In this document: in pieces, positions 35,621-42,476 of the stretch
How positions within the stretch are numbered: position 1 is the first letter of the stretch
Layout of the letters: each line of letters opens with the position of its first letter
Source: Fimbriimonas ginsengisoli Gsoil 348
GTDB lineage: Bacteria; Armatimonadota; Fimbriimonadia; Fimbriimonadales; Fimbriimonadaceae
Direction: 5' to 3'
DNA: 64,000 nt
NCBI GenBank assembly: GCA_945881865.1
Contig: CAMCVK010000008.1
Span: forward strand, 1-64,000
Translations under genes and position numbers: made by a program
Notes under the pieces: model-generated
What the model was told of the DNA's origin: nothing
Database searches by the model: none
What the model saw: only the letters and a program-made list of their open reading frames with translations

Positions 35621-36214
35621 ATGGAAGCTTTTCGAGTGCACTCTGGCAAAGTTGCGGTGCTGCCGGGCGATCAGATCGACACCGACCGCATTATCCCGGC
35701 CCGGTTCCTCAGCCGAATCTCCCGGCTTGGCTACGGGGAGCTGCTCTTCGTGGATGTTCGTGGACCCGAATTCGCGCTCGATCAGCCCGACGCCGCCGGA
35801 TCTTCGATCCTGGTCGTTGGCACAAACTTCGGCTGCGGCTCCAGCCGCGAGCACGCCGTCTGGGCCATTCAGCAGGCTGGATTCCGGGCGGTTATCGCTC
35901 GGAAGGGAGACGGCACGCCGGGATTTAGCGACATTTTTCGCCAGAATGCGGCGAACTGTGGGCTGCTGTTGATCGAATTGGACCCTCAGGAGCACGCGGC
36001 TCTGGCAGGCGGCGGAAGCGGTCAGGAAGCTACGATTGATCTCCCTGGCCAGACGATCACCTTCGGCACCACTGTTTTGGTATTCAAAATCGACGCCGCA
36101 ACCAAGCACGCCATCGTAGAGGGGCTTGATTTGATTGGGACGACCCTGTTGTACGCCGAAAACATCGACCGTTTCGAAAAGCGACACAACACCTTCGTTG
36201 CGTCGTCTAATTAG
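35621..36214 (+). CDS. leuD: 3-isopropylmalate dehydratase small subunit
   Basis: A 197-residue swivel-domain subunit that with LeuC isomerises 2- to 3-isopropylmalate in leucine synthesis. Signatures are PGDQIDTDRIIPARFLSR near the N-terminus and VGTNFGCGSSREHAVWAI. The C-terminal part is somewhat long, but normal for this subunit class. leuC is not in the window. ATG 35621 lies 24 bp from the divergent trpE start, so each gene's promoter must overlap the other's 5' region; TACTGT sits 4 nt before this ATG. The DUF192 gene follows after 2 bp. Confidence 0.93.
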   Translation: MEAFRVHSGKVAVLPGDQIDTDRIIPARFLSRISRLGYGELLFVDVRGPEFALDQPDAAGSSILVVGTNFGCGSSREHAVWAIQQAGFRAVIARKGDGTPGFSDIFRQNAANCGLLLIELDPQEHAALAGGGSGQEATIDLPGQTITFGTTVLVFKIDAATKHAIVEGLDLIGTTLLYAENIDRFEKRHNTFVASSN

Positions 36215-36216
36215 CC

Positions 36217-36690
36217 ATGGGAATCTTTGCCGTCTCGCTCCTTGCCATCCTTGCTCTGCAGCCCGGCGTCGAGCCGCAGCAGGGCGGCGAGCGCATTTAC
36301 CCATTGAAGGATCTTCAGACGGTCACGATCAAGGCCAATGACAAGAAGATTACGGCCTGGATCATGGACAGCACGAGCAAGCGAATGGAAGGCCTTATGC
36401 TCGTGCGAGACAAGGATATGAAAATGTCGCAGGGAATGATCTTTGTGTTCAAGTCCGAGGAGCCGCAGAGCTTCTGGATGCGGAACACACTGATTCCGCT
36501 CGACATCATCTACATCTCCGCACGCGGGGTGGTTCGAAACGTGGTTCGGGGTAAGCCAATGACCGAGACCCCGTTGCCGAGCGACGGACCGGCGCAGTAT
36601 GTTCTGGAGCTCAAAGCAGGCGGCGCAAAAGCCTACGGAATCCGCCGAGGACTGATGCTTTTCTTTCCCAAGCTCACTGCGCAAGACTGA
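36217..36690 (+). CDS. DUF192 family exported protein
   Basis: A 157-residue protein with a short hydrophobic start (MGIFAVSLLAILALQPGVE) that probably directs export. The DUF192 fold is clear: 'RMEGLMLVRDKDMKMSQGMI', then FVFKSEEPQSFWMRNTLIPL and DIIYISARGVVRNV. Family members are small beta-barrel proteins, often periplasmic, of unsettled function. It starts 2 bp after leuD and could be co-transcribed with it, though no metabolic link is evident. Confidence 0.85.
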   Translation: MGIFAVSLLAILALQPGVEPQQGGERIYPLKDLQTVTIKANDKKITAWIMDSTSKRMEGLMLVRDKDMKMSQGMIFVFKSEEPQSFWMRNTLIPLDIIYISARGVVRNVVRGKPMTETPLPSDGPAQYVLELKAGGAKAYGIRRGLMLFFPKLTAQD

Positions 36691-36705
36691 AGCGCACGAA
36701 CCAAG

Positions 36706-36711
36706 TAAGAT
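36706..36711 (+). promoter_or_regulatory. Candidate -10 box (TAAGAT) for a leaderless transcript
   Basis: TAAGAT ends 6 nt before the ATG at 36718, in the 27-bp gap after the DUF192 gene. No clear -35 is present. Confidence 0.45.
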
Positions 36712-36717
36712 CGCAGA

Positions 36718-37557
36718 ATGATTTCTGGACGCTGGGATCTTATCGTTCATGACACCGACGGAGACTATCCGTCTTGGGTTCACCTATCAGCCGAGGGCGG
36801 CTGGTTTGTCGGCAAGGTCGGCAGCGCCCGCCCGGTCATACAAACCGATCTTGTTGGCGATACCGTTCGCTGGCAGTTGCCGAAGCAGTACGAGGGTCGA
36901 AGCGATGATCTGGTCTTCACGGGTGAGCTCGTTGATGGCCGCATCGAAGGAACCTTCGTTAACGACGCCGGAGTCGAAGTCCGCTGGGAAGGAACACGTG
37001 CCCCCGAATTGCCGAAGCGCGACGTGACCTGGGGCGAGCCGATCGAACTGGTTCGTGCCAGCGCCGCAAACTGGACTGCGCGATGGCCGCACATGGAGGA
37101 CAACTGGGCGATCACCGCCTACGGCCTGGTGAACTCCGAAGCCGGTACGGACTACGTCTCAACCGAGCTTTTCTCTGACTTCCACCTCACCGCCGAGTAC
37201 CGGTATCCGGAAGGAAGCAATTCCGGCATCTACCTGCGCGGCCGCTACGAGTTCCAGATCCTGGACGACCACGGCACGACACCGCACGTTGGCGGAAGCG
37301 CGGCGATCTACGGCTTCATTCGACCCACCAAAAATGCGATCCACCCGCCCTCAGAGTGGAACGTGGCCGAGATCACGCTCGTTGGCCGCTTCATCACGGT
37401 CGTCCTGAACGGCGAAACCATCATCGATGCCGAGGAGATTCCGGGCATCACCGGTGGTGCTCTGGACTCGAACGAAGGCGAACCCGGCCCGATCCTCATC
37501 CAGGGCGACCACGGCCCGGTGACCTACCGACGCCTCACCGTCCGACCCGCGCTCTAA
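36718..37557 (+). CDS. DUF1080-domain protein (concanavalin-like fold)
   Basis: A 279-residue protein. The C-terminal ~175 residues match DUF1080, recently grouped as 3-keto-disaccharide hydrolase-like: STELFSDFHLTAEYRYPEGS, then NSGIYLRGRYEFQILDDHG, PPSEWNVAEITLVGRFITV and a closing beta strand. The N-terminal ~95 residues form a separate beta-rich domain (GRWDLIVHDTDGDYPSWVHL and following) not usual in this family. There is no signal peptide, whereas most DUF1080 proteins are exported, so a cytoplasmic location is inferred. It is convergent with the GT4 gene, the stops being 1 bp apart. Confidence 0.88.
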   Translation: MISGRWDLIVHDTDGDYPSWVHLSAEGGWFVGKVGSARPVIQTDLVGDTVRWQLPKQYEGRSDDLVFTGELVDGRIEGTFVNDAGVEVRWEGTRAPELPKRDVTWGEPIELVRASAANWTARWPHMEDNWAITAYGLVNSEAGTDYVSTELFSDFHLTAEYRYPEGSNSGIYLRGRYEFQILDDHGTTPHVGGSAAIYGFIRPTKNAIHPPSEWNVAEITLVGRFITVVLNGETIIDAEEIPGITGGALDSNEGEPGPILIQGDHGPVTYRRLTVRPAL

Positions 37558-37558
37558 C

Positions 37559-38941
37559 TTAGAACGCGGGAGACCAGAACGCTTCGTCTTCGTCCTCTTC
37601 CGGCCGCGGTGCCGGAACGGGGACGGCGACGGGAATTCGCGGTCGCTCGATGGGAACGCCCGTGAGTGCCTTCTCGTCGAGCTGAAGCTCTTTCGCCCGT
37701 TCCTCCGCACCCGGAGAAACCGGCCACACCGTCGAGTCCGCCCAGTAGCTCGTTAGGAACTCGGTCCAGACCCGCTGGTAGACGGCAATCGTTTGCTCCG
37801 CCAAGTTCGGCCAAGCGAAATCGGCAACCAGACGTTCGGCGGCGGCGACCTTCAGCTCTGCGGCTCGCTCGGCGTCGCCAAGGGCGTGGAGAATGCCCCA
37901 GGCAAGGGAAGTCGGGTCTCCGGCAAACGTCGTCGTTCCGGTCTTGTCGTGCAACACGACCTCCTTCAGGCCACCCGCATCGGAGGTGACGACCGCGCAT
38001 CCTGCCGCCATCGCCTCTAGCGCGACGATTCCGAACGGCTCGTAGAGCGAAGGGAAGACCGCAACATCCGCGCAGCGGTACATCTGGTGAAGGTTTCGGC
38101 CCGACATGAAGCCGGTGAACAGGATCTTGTCCTCCAGGCCGGACCATCGGGCAAAGTGCTCGAACCGCTCGCGATGCCCGCCGCCCACGATGACGAACTT
38201 GGTGTCCGGTTGCTGAGCCAGAACAACGCTCGCCGCATTCAGCAGAACCTGGATGCCTTTCTCGCGAACGAATCGACCAACGTACATCACGACTTTTTCA
38301 CCCGGAAGGGCGATCTTGGCGCGCTGCGCGGCGCGCTCTTCATCCGGCCATTCGAAGTTGAACCGGGCGGCATTCACGCCGTTGTAGATGATGTCGATCT
38401 TGTCGTCGGGGACGTCAAAAATCTTGCTGACCGTGCCCTTCATGAACTCGCTGCACACGATGACCCGCCAGGCCTCGTAGGTCAGCCAATATTCCTGGTC
38501 GTGGATGTAACGCTGGGTCGTTGTGTGGATTCCGCCGTGGCGGCCGTGTTCCGTGGCGTGAATCGTGGCCACCATGGGCAGCTTGTATTCGTACTTCAAC
38601 TCTCGGGCGGAGTCGAGCGAAAGCCAGTCGTGCGCGTGCAAAATCGTCGGCTCGCCGCCGGGTCGCCAGTCTTCCAGCAACTGCCGCACCCGGAGATCGG
38701 TCGCCTGGTTTAGAAGCTGAATTTCGTGCAGAAAGTCGTTAGGCTCTTCCTTGAGGTGGACCCGGTGAACCTGAACGCCGCTAGGTTCGGTCTCTTCGTC
38801 GGGCGCGGTGGGTGTCGCCTTCGTGACGACGTGAACCTCGATGCCTTGCCGCTGAAGTTCTTGCGAAAGTTCAAAAACGTGCGGCGAGATGCCGCCAACG
38901 ATTCGAGGCGGGTACTCCCAAGAAAGCATCATCACGCGCAT
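37559..38941 (-). CDS. GT4 glycosyltransferase, glycogen/glucan synthase-like
   Basis: A 460-residue GT-B enzyme starting at MRVMMLSWEYPPRIVGGISP (ATG 38941); the longer frame upstream is antisense to yihY. The N-terminal Rossmann domain resembles starch-synthase catalytic domains (GGI.PHV at the donor loop). The C-terminal domain has VVMYVGRFVREKGIQVLLNA and the donor-site EPFGIVALEAMAAGCAVVTS with its E-x7-E pair. Such proteins include prokaryotic alpha-glucan and trehalose-related synthases. With the debranching enzyme and phosphorylase in this window, a role in glycogen is plausible but not proven. The tail is Pro/Val- then Asp/Glu-rich (VAVPVPAPRPEEDEDE), probably disordered. Confidence 0.85.
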   Translation of the reverse strand: MRVMMLSWEYPPRIVGGISPHVFELSQELQRQGIEVHVVTKATPTAPDEETEPSGVQVHRVHLKEEPNDFLHEIQLLNQATDLRVRQLLEDWRPGGEPTILHAHDWLSLDSARELKYEYKLPMVATIHATEHGRHGGIHTTTQRYIHDQEYWLTYEAWRVIVCSEFMKGTVSKIFDVPDDKIDIIYNGVNAARFNFEWPDEERAAQRAKIALPGEKVVMYVGRFVREKGIQVLLNAASVVLAQQPDTKFVIVGGGHRERFEHFARWSGLEDKILFTGFMSGRNLHQMYRCADVAVFPSLYEPFGIVALEAMAAGCAVVTSDAGGLKEVVLHDKTGTTTFAGDPTSLAWGILHALGDAERAAELKVAAAERLVADFAWPNLAEQTIAVYQRVWTEFLTSYWADSTVWPVSPGAEERAKELQLDEKALTGVPIERPRIPVAVPVPAPRPEEDEDEAFWSPAF

Positions 38942-38951
38942 GTCAAGAAGG

Positions 38952-38957
38952 ATTATA
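38952..38957 (-). promoter_or_regulatory. Perfect -10 hexamer TATAAT upstream of the GT4 gene
   Basis: Minus-strand TATAAT lies 10 nt before the ATG at 38941 in the 20-bp gap behind yihY. A transcript from it would have a leader of only a few nucleotides. The -35 region is not convincing. Confidence 0.45.
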
Positions 38958-38961
38958 TGGG

Positions 38962-39840
38962 TTAATCCGCCGAACCTGCCACCGGTCGCCGACTTCCGAG
39001 CTGTTTCGTGTATTCGACCGTGATTTCGGCCCCAAGAAAGAACACGAGGCTGGAGTAATTGATCCAGAGCAGAACCGCAACGAGGCTTCCGGCCGAGCCG
39101 TAAATCTGCGTAAAGCCCGCCCGGGCGAAGTAGTAGGCGAGGAGAGCCCGGCAAATGGTGAAGCCGACCGCCGCCACCAACGCTCCCGGCCAGACATCGC
39201 GCCAAGTGGCGGTTTTGTGGGGGAACATTCGGTAGGCAACGGCAAAGATAAAGGTAAGGAACAGAACGCCGACGGCGGTTGTCACGTCGCGTGCGTTGTG
39301 GAAGTTGGCCGCCGCCCCTGCCGTTTGCATCCAGGATTCCAGTACCACCCAAGCAAGCAAGAGGCCACCGAATGCGAGCAACGCGGCAAACGCTAGCAGC
39401 CGGGTCTGGAAGAACGCTTTCACCCGATGCGCGTTGGGCTTGATGCCCCATATCGTGTTCAGCGCGTCGCTAAGCTGAAGGAAGAGGCCAGACGCGCCGT
39501 TAAACGCAATAAGGATCGAGAAGACCGTGGCAAGGATTCCGGCCGAGGGGTTCTGAGATTGCTGAGCAAGCGTCTGCACCAGTTCGCCCGCCTGCGGGCC
39601 GGCCGAGTTCACGGCCAGGCGTGTCACTTCGGCCAGCTTGTCTCCATCCCGCACGAACTGCCCGGCCACGAACACCGCAAAAACAATGAGCGGCGACAGG
39701 GAGAGCATCGCAAAGAAGCTGAACGACGCAGAAAGACGTGGAAGGTTATGCTCGGCTGCGTTTGCCCCCACGGTTCGCAGGAAGACCACCGAGGGCAACG
39801 CCAACAGCTTTTGGATGGGAGTTGGCGTCGCGGGCGGCAC
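38962..39840 (-). CDS. YihY/BrkB family inner-membrane protein
   Basis: A 292-residue protein with about six predicted membrane helices. One is FSFFAMLSLSPLIVFAVFVA; later ones surround AFAALLAFGGLLLAWVVLES, AVGVLFLTFIFAVAYRMFP and LVAVLLWINYSSLVFFLGAE. The signature of the family is present (TIWGIKPNAHRVKAFFQTRL and YGSAGSLVAVLLWINYSS). Function in bacteria is unsettled. It starts at GTG 39840 with a TATCAT box 6 nt upstream. It lies between rimM and the GT4 gene on the same strand. Confidence 0.9.
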   Translation of the reverse strand: MPPATPTPIQKLLALPSVVFLRTVGANAAEHNLPRLSASFSFFAMLSLSPLIVFAVFVAGQFVRDGDKLAEVTRLAVNSAGPQAGELVQTLAQQSQNPSAGILATVFSILIAFNGASGLFLQLSDALNTIWGIKPNAHRVKAFFQTRLLAFAALLAFGGLLLAWVVLESWMQTAGAAANFHNARDVTTAVGVLFLTFIFAVAYRMFPHKTATWRDVWPGALVAAVGFTICRALLAYYFARAGFTQIYGSAGSLVAVLLWINYSSLVFFLGAEITVEYTKQLGSRRPVAGSAD

Positions 39841-39846
39841 GCTTGG

Positions 39847-39852
39847 ATGATA
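39847..39852 (-). promoter_or_regulatory. Candidate -10 box (TATCAT) for a leaderless transcript
   Basis: Minus-strand TATCAT ends 6 nt before the GTG start of yihY. It supports GTG 39840 as the start and suggests a promoter separate from the ffh operon. Confidence 0.45.
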
Positions 39853-39880
39853 TCCGTGGTCTGCGGCCCCATGGGCCGTA

Positions 39881-39894
39881 TCGCCGATCGGCGA
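39881..39894. other. 14-bp perfect palindrome between rimM and yihY
   Basis: TCGCCGATCGGCGA is self-complementary, and GGCCCCATGGGCC just before it is nearly so. Both lie in the 84-bp gap. There is no T tract, so a classical terminator is unlikely; a regulator site or an RNA hairpin ending the ffh operon are possible. Confidence 0.3.
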
Positions 39895-39924
39895 GTAGGA
39901 TTATTGTAGGAATCAATCTGTCGA

Positions 39925-40392
39925 CTAGCTGAGCATTCCCGGAATCAGTTTCACTAGGATCACGTTCGCCTCGTCATCGATCTCGCCGACGAACTCGTCG
40001 ACGAAGGGAATAAGGACGTCGCCCACGACTAAAATCTCGTGCGCGGGATTTTCTAAAACTTCCGTAACGACGCCGAGGTCGCGCCCATCCGTGGTCACGA
40101 CGCGCATCCCGATAAGGTCTTCGATGAGGAATTCGTCGTCGTCAAGCTCAACCTCTTCGTCGGCTCCTTCGACGTAGGCCCACTGAAGTTTCTGGGCGGT
40201 CGTCATATCGGAAATGCCCGCAACGCGGATAAGCGGGCGTCCTTTGTGGACCGTGAATTCCGTAATGGTTCGCTCGACACCTTGAATCGTGACGACCGTG
40301 CCTTTGGCGAACCGCTCGAAGAAATCGGTGAGCGGTTCTACCTTTAGCTGCCCACGCAGGCCGTGGGCGCCAACAATTTGTCCTAAACGCAA
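39925..40392 (-). CDS. rimM: Ribosome maturation factor RimM
   Basis: A 155-residue 16S rRNA processing factor that binds S19 and helps mature the 30S head. The N-terminal barrel begins LGQIVGAHGLRGQLKVEPLT, and the PRC-barrel part has EFLIEDLIGMRVVTTDGRDL followed by IPFVDEFVGEIDDE. The start is TTG directly after the khpA stop with no spacer and no Shine-Dalgarno, suggesting coupled translation. In most bacteria trmD and rplS follow; here the next gene is yihY. Confidence 0.94.
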   Translation of the reverse strand: MRLGQIVGAHGLRGQLKVEPLTDFFERFAKGTVVTIQGVERTITEFTVHKGRPLIRVAGISDMTTAQKLQWAYVEGADEEVELDDDEFLIEDLIGMRVVTTDGRDLGVVTEVLENPAHEILVVGDVLIPFVDEFVGEIDDEANVILVKLIPGMLS

Positions 40393-40632
40393 TTAATCCG
40401 TGACGACTTTGACGTACGCCTTTTCGCGCGACTTGCTGGCCACGGCGCTGACAACGGAACGGATTGCGGAAACGACGCGACCGGCTTTGCCGATCACCTT
40501 ACCGACATCTTCCGGATCGACCGTGACGTGGAAGGTTCGCGAACCCATTTCGGTTTCTTCTTCCACCGAGACGAGCTCTGGCTTTTCGACGACGGCTTTA
40601 ACCAGCGATTCAACGAGGGGTGCGTAGGCCAT
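40393..40632 (-). CDS. khpA: KH-domain RNA-binding protein KhpA
   Basis: A 79-residue single-KH protein. The RNA-binding loop is GKVIGKAGRVVSAIR (GxxG = GKAG). KhpA/YlqC homologues bind RNA, often with KhpB, and affect cell division and translation. Its place between rpsP and rimM is the conserved ylqC position. Spacing is 5 bp from rpsP, and the rimM start follows the stop directly. Confidence 0.94.
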   Translation of the reverse strand: MAYAPLVESLVKAVVEKPELVSVEEETEMGSRTFHVTVDPEDVGKVIGKAGRVVSAIRSVVSAVASKSREKAYVKVVTD

Positions 40633-40637
40633 GGTGA

Positions 40638-40982
40638 TTACTCAGCGGGAACGGGCTCGGCGACTTCGGCCTTGGTTGCCGGGGTTCGCTTATCGAGAAA
40701 CTTGTATTTTGCCTTCAGGTTCGGTCGCTCGGCAAAGAACTTTTCCAAAACACCGGCGCGGTTGAGGATGACGGCGGCGGTTTCGGTCGGCTGGGCTCCA
40801 GCGAGCAGCCAGTGAAGGGCTCGATCTTCTTTCAGCTCAAGGCGCTTGGGCTGCGCAATCGGGTCGTACAGACCGATCGTCTCTACAAAGCTACCGCTTC
40901 GGCCGGCCGCAGCCTCGGCGACGATTACGCGATAGAAAGGGCGCCCTTTGTTGCCCAGCCGTCGAAGTCGAATTTTTACCAT
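40638..40982 (-). CDS. rpsP: 30S ribosomal protein S16
   Basis: A 114-residue S16 starting at MVKIRLRRLGNKGRPFYRVI (ATG 40982); the 13 extra upstream codons are not conserved. It is followed by the S16 hallmark GLYDPIAQPKRLELKEDRAL and a C-terminal extension (NLKAKYKFLDKRTPATKAEV) longer than E. coli S16. It binds 16S rRNA. It lies 16 bp after ffh in the classic ffh-rpsP-ylqC-rimM order. Confidence 0.97.
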   Translation of the reverse strand: MVKIRLRRLGNKGRPFYRVIVAEAAAGRSGSFVETIGLYDPIAQPKRLELKEDRALHWLLAGAQPTETAAVILNRAGVLEKFFAERPNLKAKYKFLDKRTPATKAEVAEPVPAE

Positions 40983-40998
40983 TCCGTGATTTAACCTG

Positions 40999-42336
40999 CT
41001 ATCTTCGTCGCATCCCGCCAAACTTTCCGAGGCGTTTCTGCATCTGCCCCATCTGCTTCATCTGACGGCGGCCCTCGTAGAACTGCTTGAGAAGTGCGTT
41101 GACTTCCTCCACCGATGTTCCCGAGCCCCGGGCAATGCGCTTCCGACGCGAACCATTGATTATATCCGGGTTCGAACGCTCTTTGGTGGTCATGCTTTGG
41201 ATGATCGCTTTGATTCGGTTCGTGTCGCTGTCGTTCACCTTATCGAACGCCTCTTCGGGGATCTGCGAGCCGATGCCCGGAATCATCTTGAGGATGTTCT
41301 TCATCGGCCCCATCTTCTTCATCATCTCGAACATCTGGAGCATGTCGTGGAAGTCGAACTGGCCCTTGCCCAGCTTGTTTTCCATGAAGGAAAGGTCGTG
41401 GCCGGCGAAGGCGGCCTCCGCCTTCTCGATGATTCCCATCACGTCGCCCATGCCGATGATGCGCTCGGCGAGACGAACGGGATAGAACGGCTCCAAGGCA
41501 TCGACCTGCTCACCGACGCCGGTGAACCGAACCGGAACCCCGGTCGCCGCGCGCACGCTGAGGATCGCGCCGCCGCGCGTGTCGCCGTCTAGCTTTGTAA
41601 AGATCGCGCCGGTAACGGCCACGCGCTCGTGGAACGCCTTGGCGACGCTGACCGCTTCCTGGCCGGTGGTTGCGTCCAGAACCAGAAAAACCTCGGTCGG
41701 TTTGGTGAACTCCCAAATCTTGCGCAGCTCCTCCATCAGGTCCTCGTCCACCTGGAGTCGGCCGGCCGTGTCGATAATCAACACATCGTTCATCAGGTAC
41801 TTGGCCCGTTCCAGTGCCTCTTTGGCGATCTGGACCGGGCTTGTGCCGTCGGTCTTGGCAAAGACGGGAACTCCGACCGATTCACCCAGAACCTGGAGCT
41901 GCTTGATAGCGGCGGGCCGCTGGATGTCGCAGGCGGCGAGCATCGGCTTTTTGCCCTCGGCCAGAAGGTGCTTCGCGAGCTTGGCGGTGGTAGTGGTTTT
42001 TCCGGAACCCTGAAGGCCGCACATGAGGATGACGGCGGGCGGGGAGCTACCAAAGTTGATCTTTGCCGATTCCTCACCGAGAATCGACACCAGCTCGTCG
42101 CGAACGATCTTGACGATCGTCTGGTCAGCGGTGAGCGAACCGAAAACCTCTTCGCCGACGGCTTTTTCCTTTACGCTGGCGATGAACTCTTTGGCGACCT
42201 TAAAGTTAACGTCGGCTTCCAGGAGCGCAACGCGGATCTCTCGCAACACGTCGGCGACGTCTTGCTCCGAGAGCCGTCCTTTGTTCCGGAGTCCACCAAG
42301 AATCCCGGCGATTCGCCGCGTTAGGTTGTCGAGCAC
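40999..42336 (-). CDS. ffh: Signal recognition particle protein Ffh
   Basis: A 445-residue SRP54 GTPase that targets nascent membrane proteins. The order is N domain (1-85), G domain with GLQGSGKTTTTAKLAKHL (G1), DTAGRLQVDEDL (G3) and TKLDGDTRGGA (G4), and a Met-rich M domain from about residue 300 that ends MKQMGQMQKRLGKFGGMRRR. The start is GTG 42336, with a TAAACT box 6 nt upstream. No SRP RNA gene is seen in the window. It heads the ffh-rpsP-khpA-rimM operon. Confidence 0.97.
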   Translation of the reverse strand: MLDNLTRRIAGILGGLRNKGRLSEQDVADVLREIRVALLEADVNFKVAKEFIASVKEKAVGEEVFGSLTADQTIVKIVRDELVSILGEESAKINFGSSPPAVILMCGLQGSGKTTTTAKLAKHLLAEGKKPMLAACDIQRPAAIKQLQVLGESVGVPVFAKTDGTSPVQIAKEALERAKYLMNDVLIIDTAGRLQVDEDLMEELRKIWEFTKPTEVFLVLDATTGQEAVSVAKAFHERVAVTGAIFTKLDGDTRGGAILSVRAATGVPVRFTGVGEQVDALEPFYPVRLAERIIGMGDVMGIIEKAEAAFAGHDLSFMENKLGKGQFDFHDMLQMFEMMKKMGPMKNILKMIPGIGSQIPEEAFDKVNDSDTNRIKAIIQSMTTKERSNPDIINGSRRKRIARGSGTSVEEVNALLKQFYEGRRQMKQMGQMQKRLGKFGGMRRR

Positions 42337-42342
42337 GATTGC

Positions 42343-42348
42343 AGTTTA
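42343..42348 (-). promoter_or_regulatory. Candidate -10 box (TAAACT) for a leaderless ffh mRNA
   Basis: Minus-strand TAAACT ends 6 nt before the GTG start of ffh. No clear -35 is visible. Confidence 0.45.
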
Positions 42349-42440
42349 CCGACGGCGATTCGGGTGGACGCGGACCCAGTCCCGGCTCTTCGAGAAGTTC
42401 TGATAATCATTATTATGAAGTTTATTGATCAGCCGCAATG

Positions 42441-42472
42441 AAAAAGCGGCGGAAGGTTTCCCCGCCGCCGCT
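42441..42472 (-). terminator. Rho-independent terminator of the second propeller protein
   Basis: Minus-strand AGCGGCGG (42472-42465) pairs with CCGCCGCT (42452-42445) across a 12-nt loop and runs into TTTT. It lies just behind the stop at 42477. Confidence 0.8.
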
Positions 42473-42476
42473 CTCG

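Noticed and set aside
35597-36304. 236-codon N-terminal extension of the trpE frame
   Set aside because: It is antisense to leuD, is not like any anthranilate synthase, and the conserved start MSRMPIPSLENYL is at 35596.
38942-39451. 170-codon N-terminal extension of the GT4 glycosyltransferase frame
   Set aside because: It lies within the yihY gene in another frame; the GT4 fold begins at MRVMMLSWEYPP.
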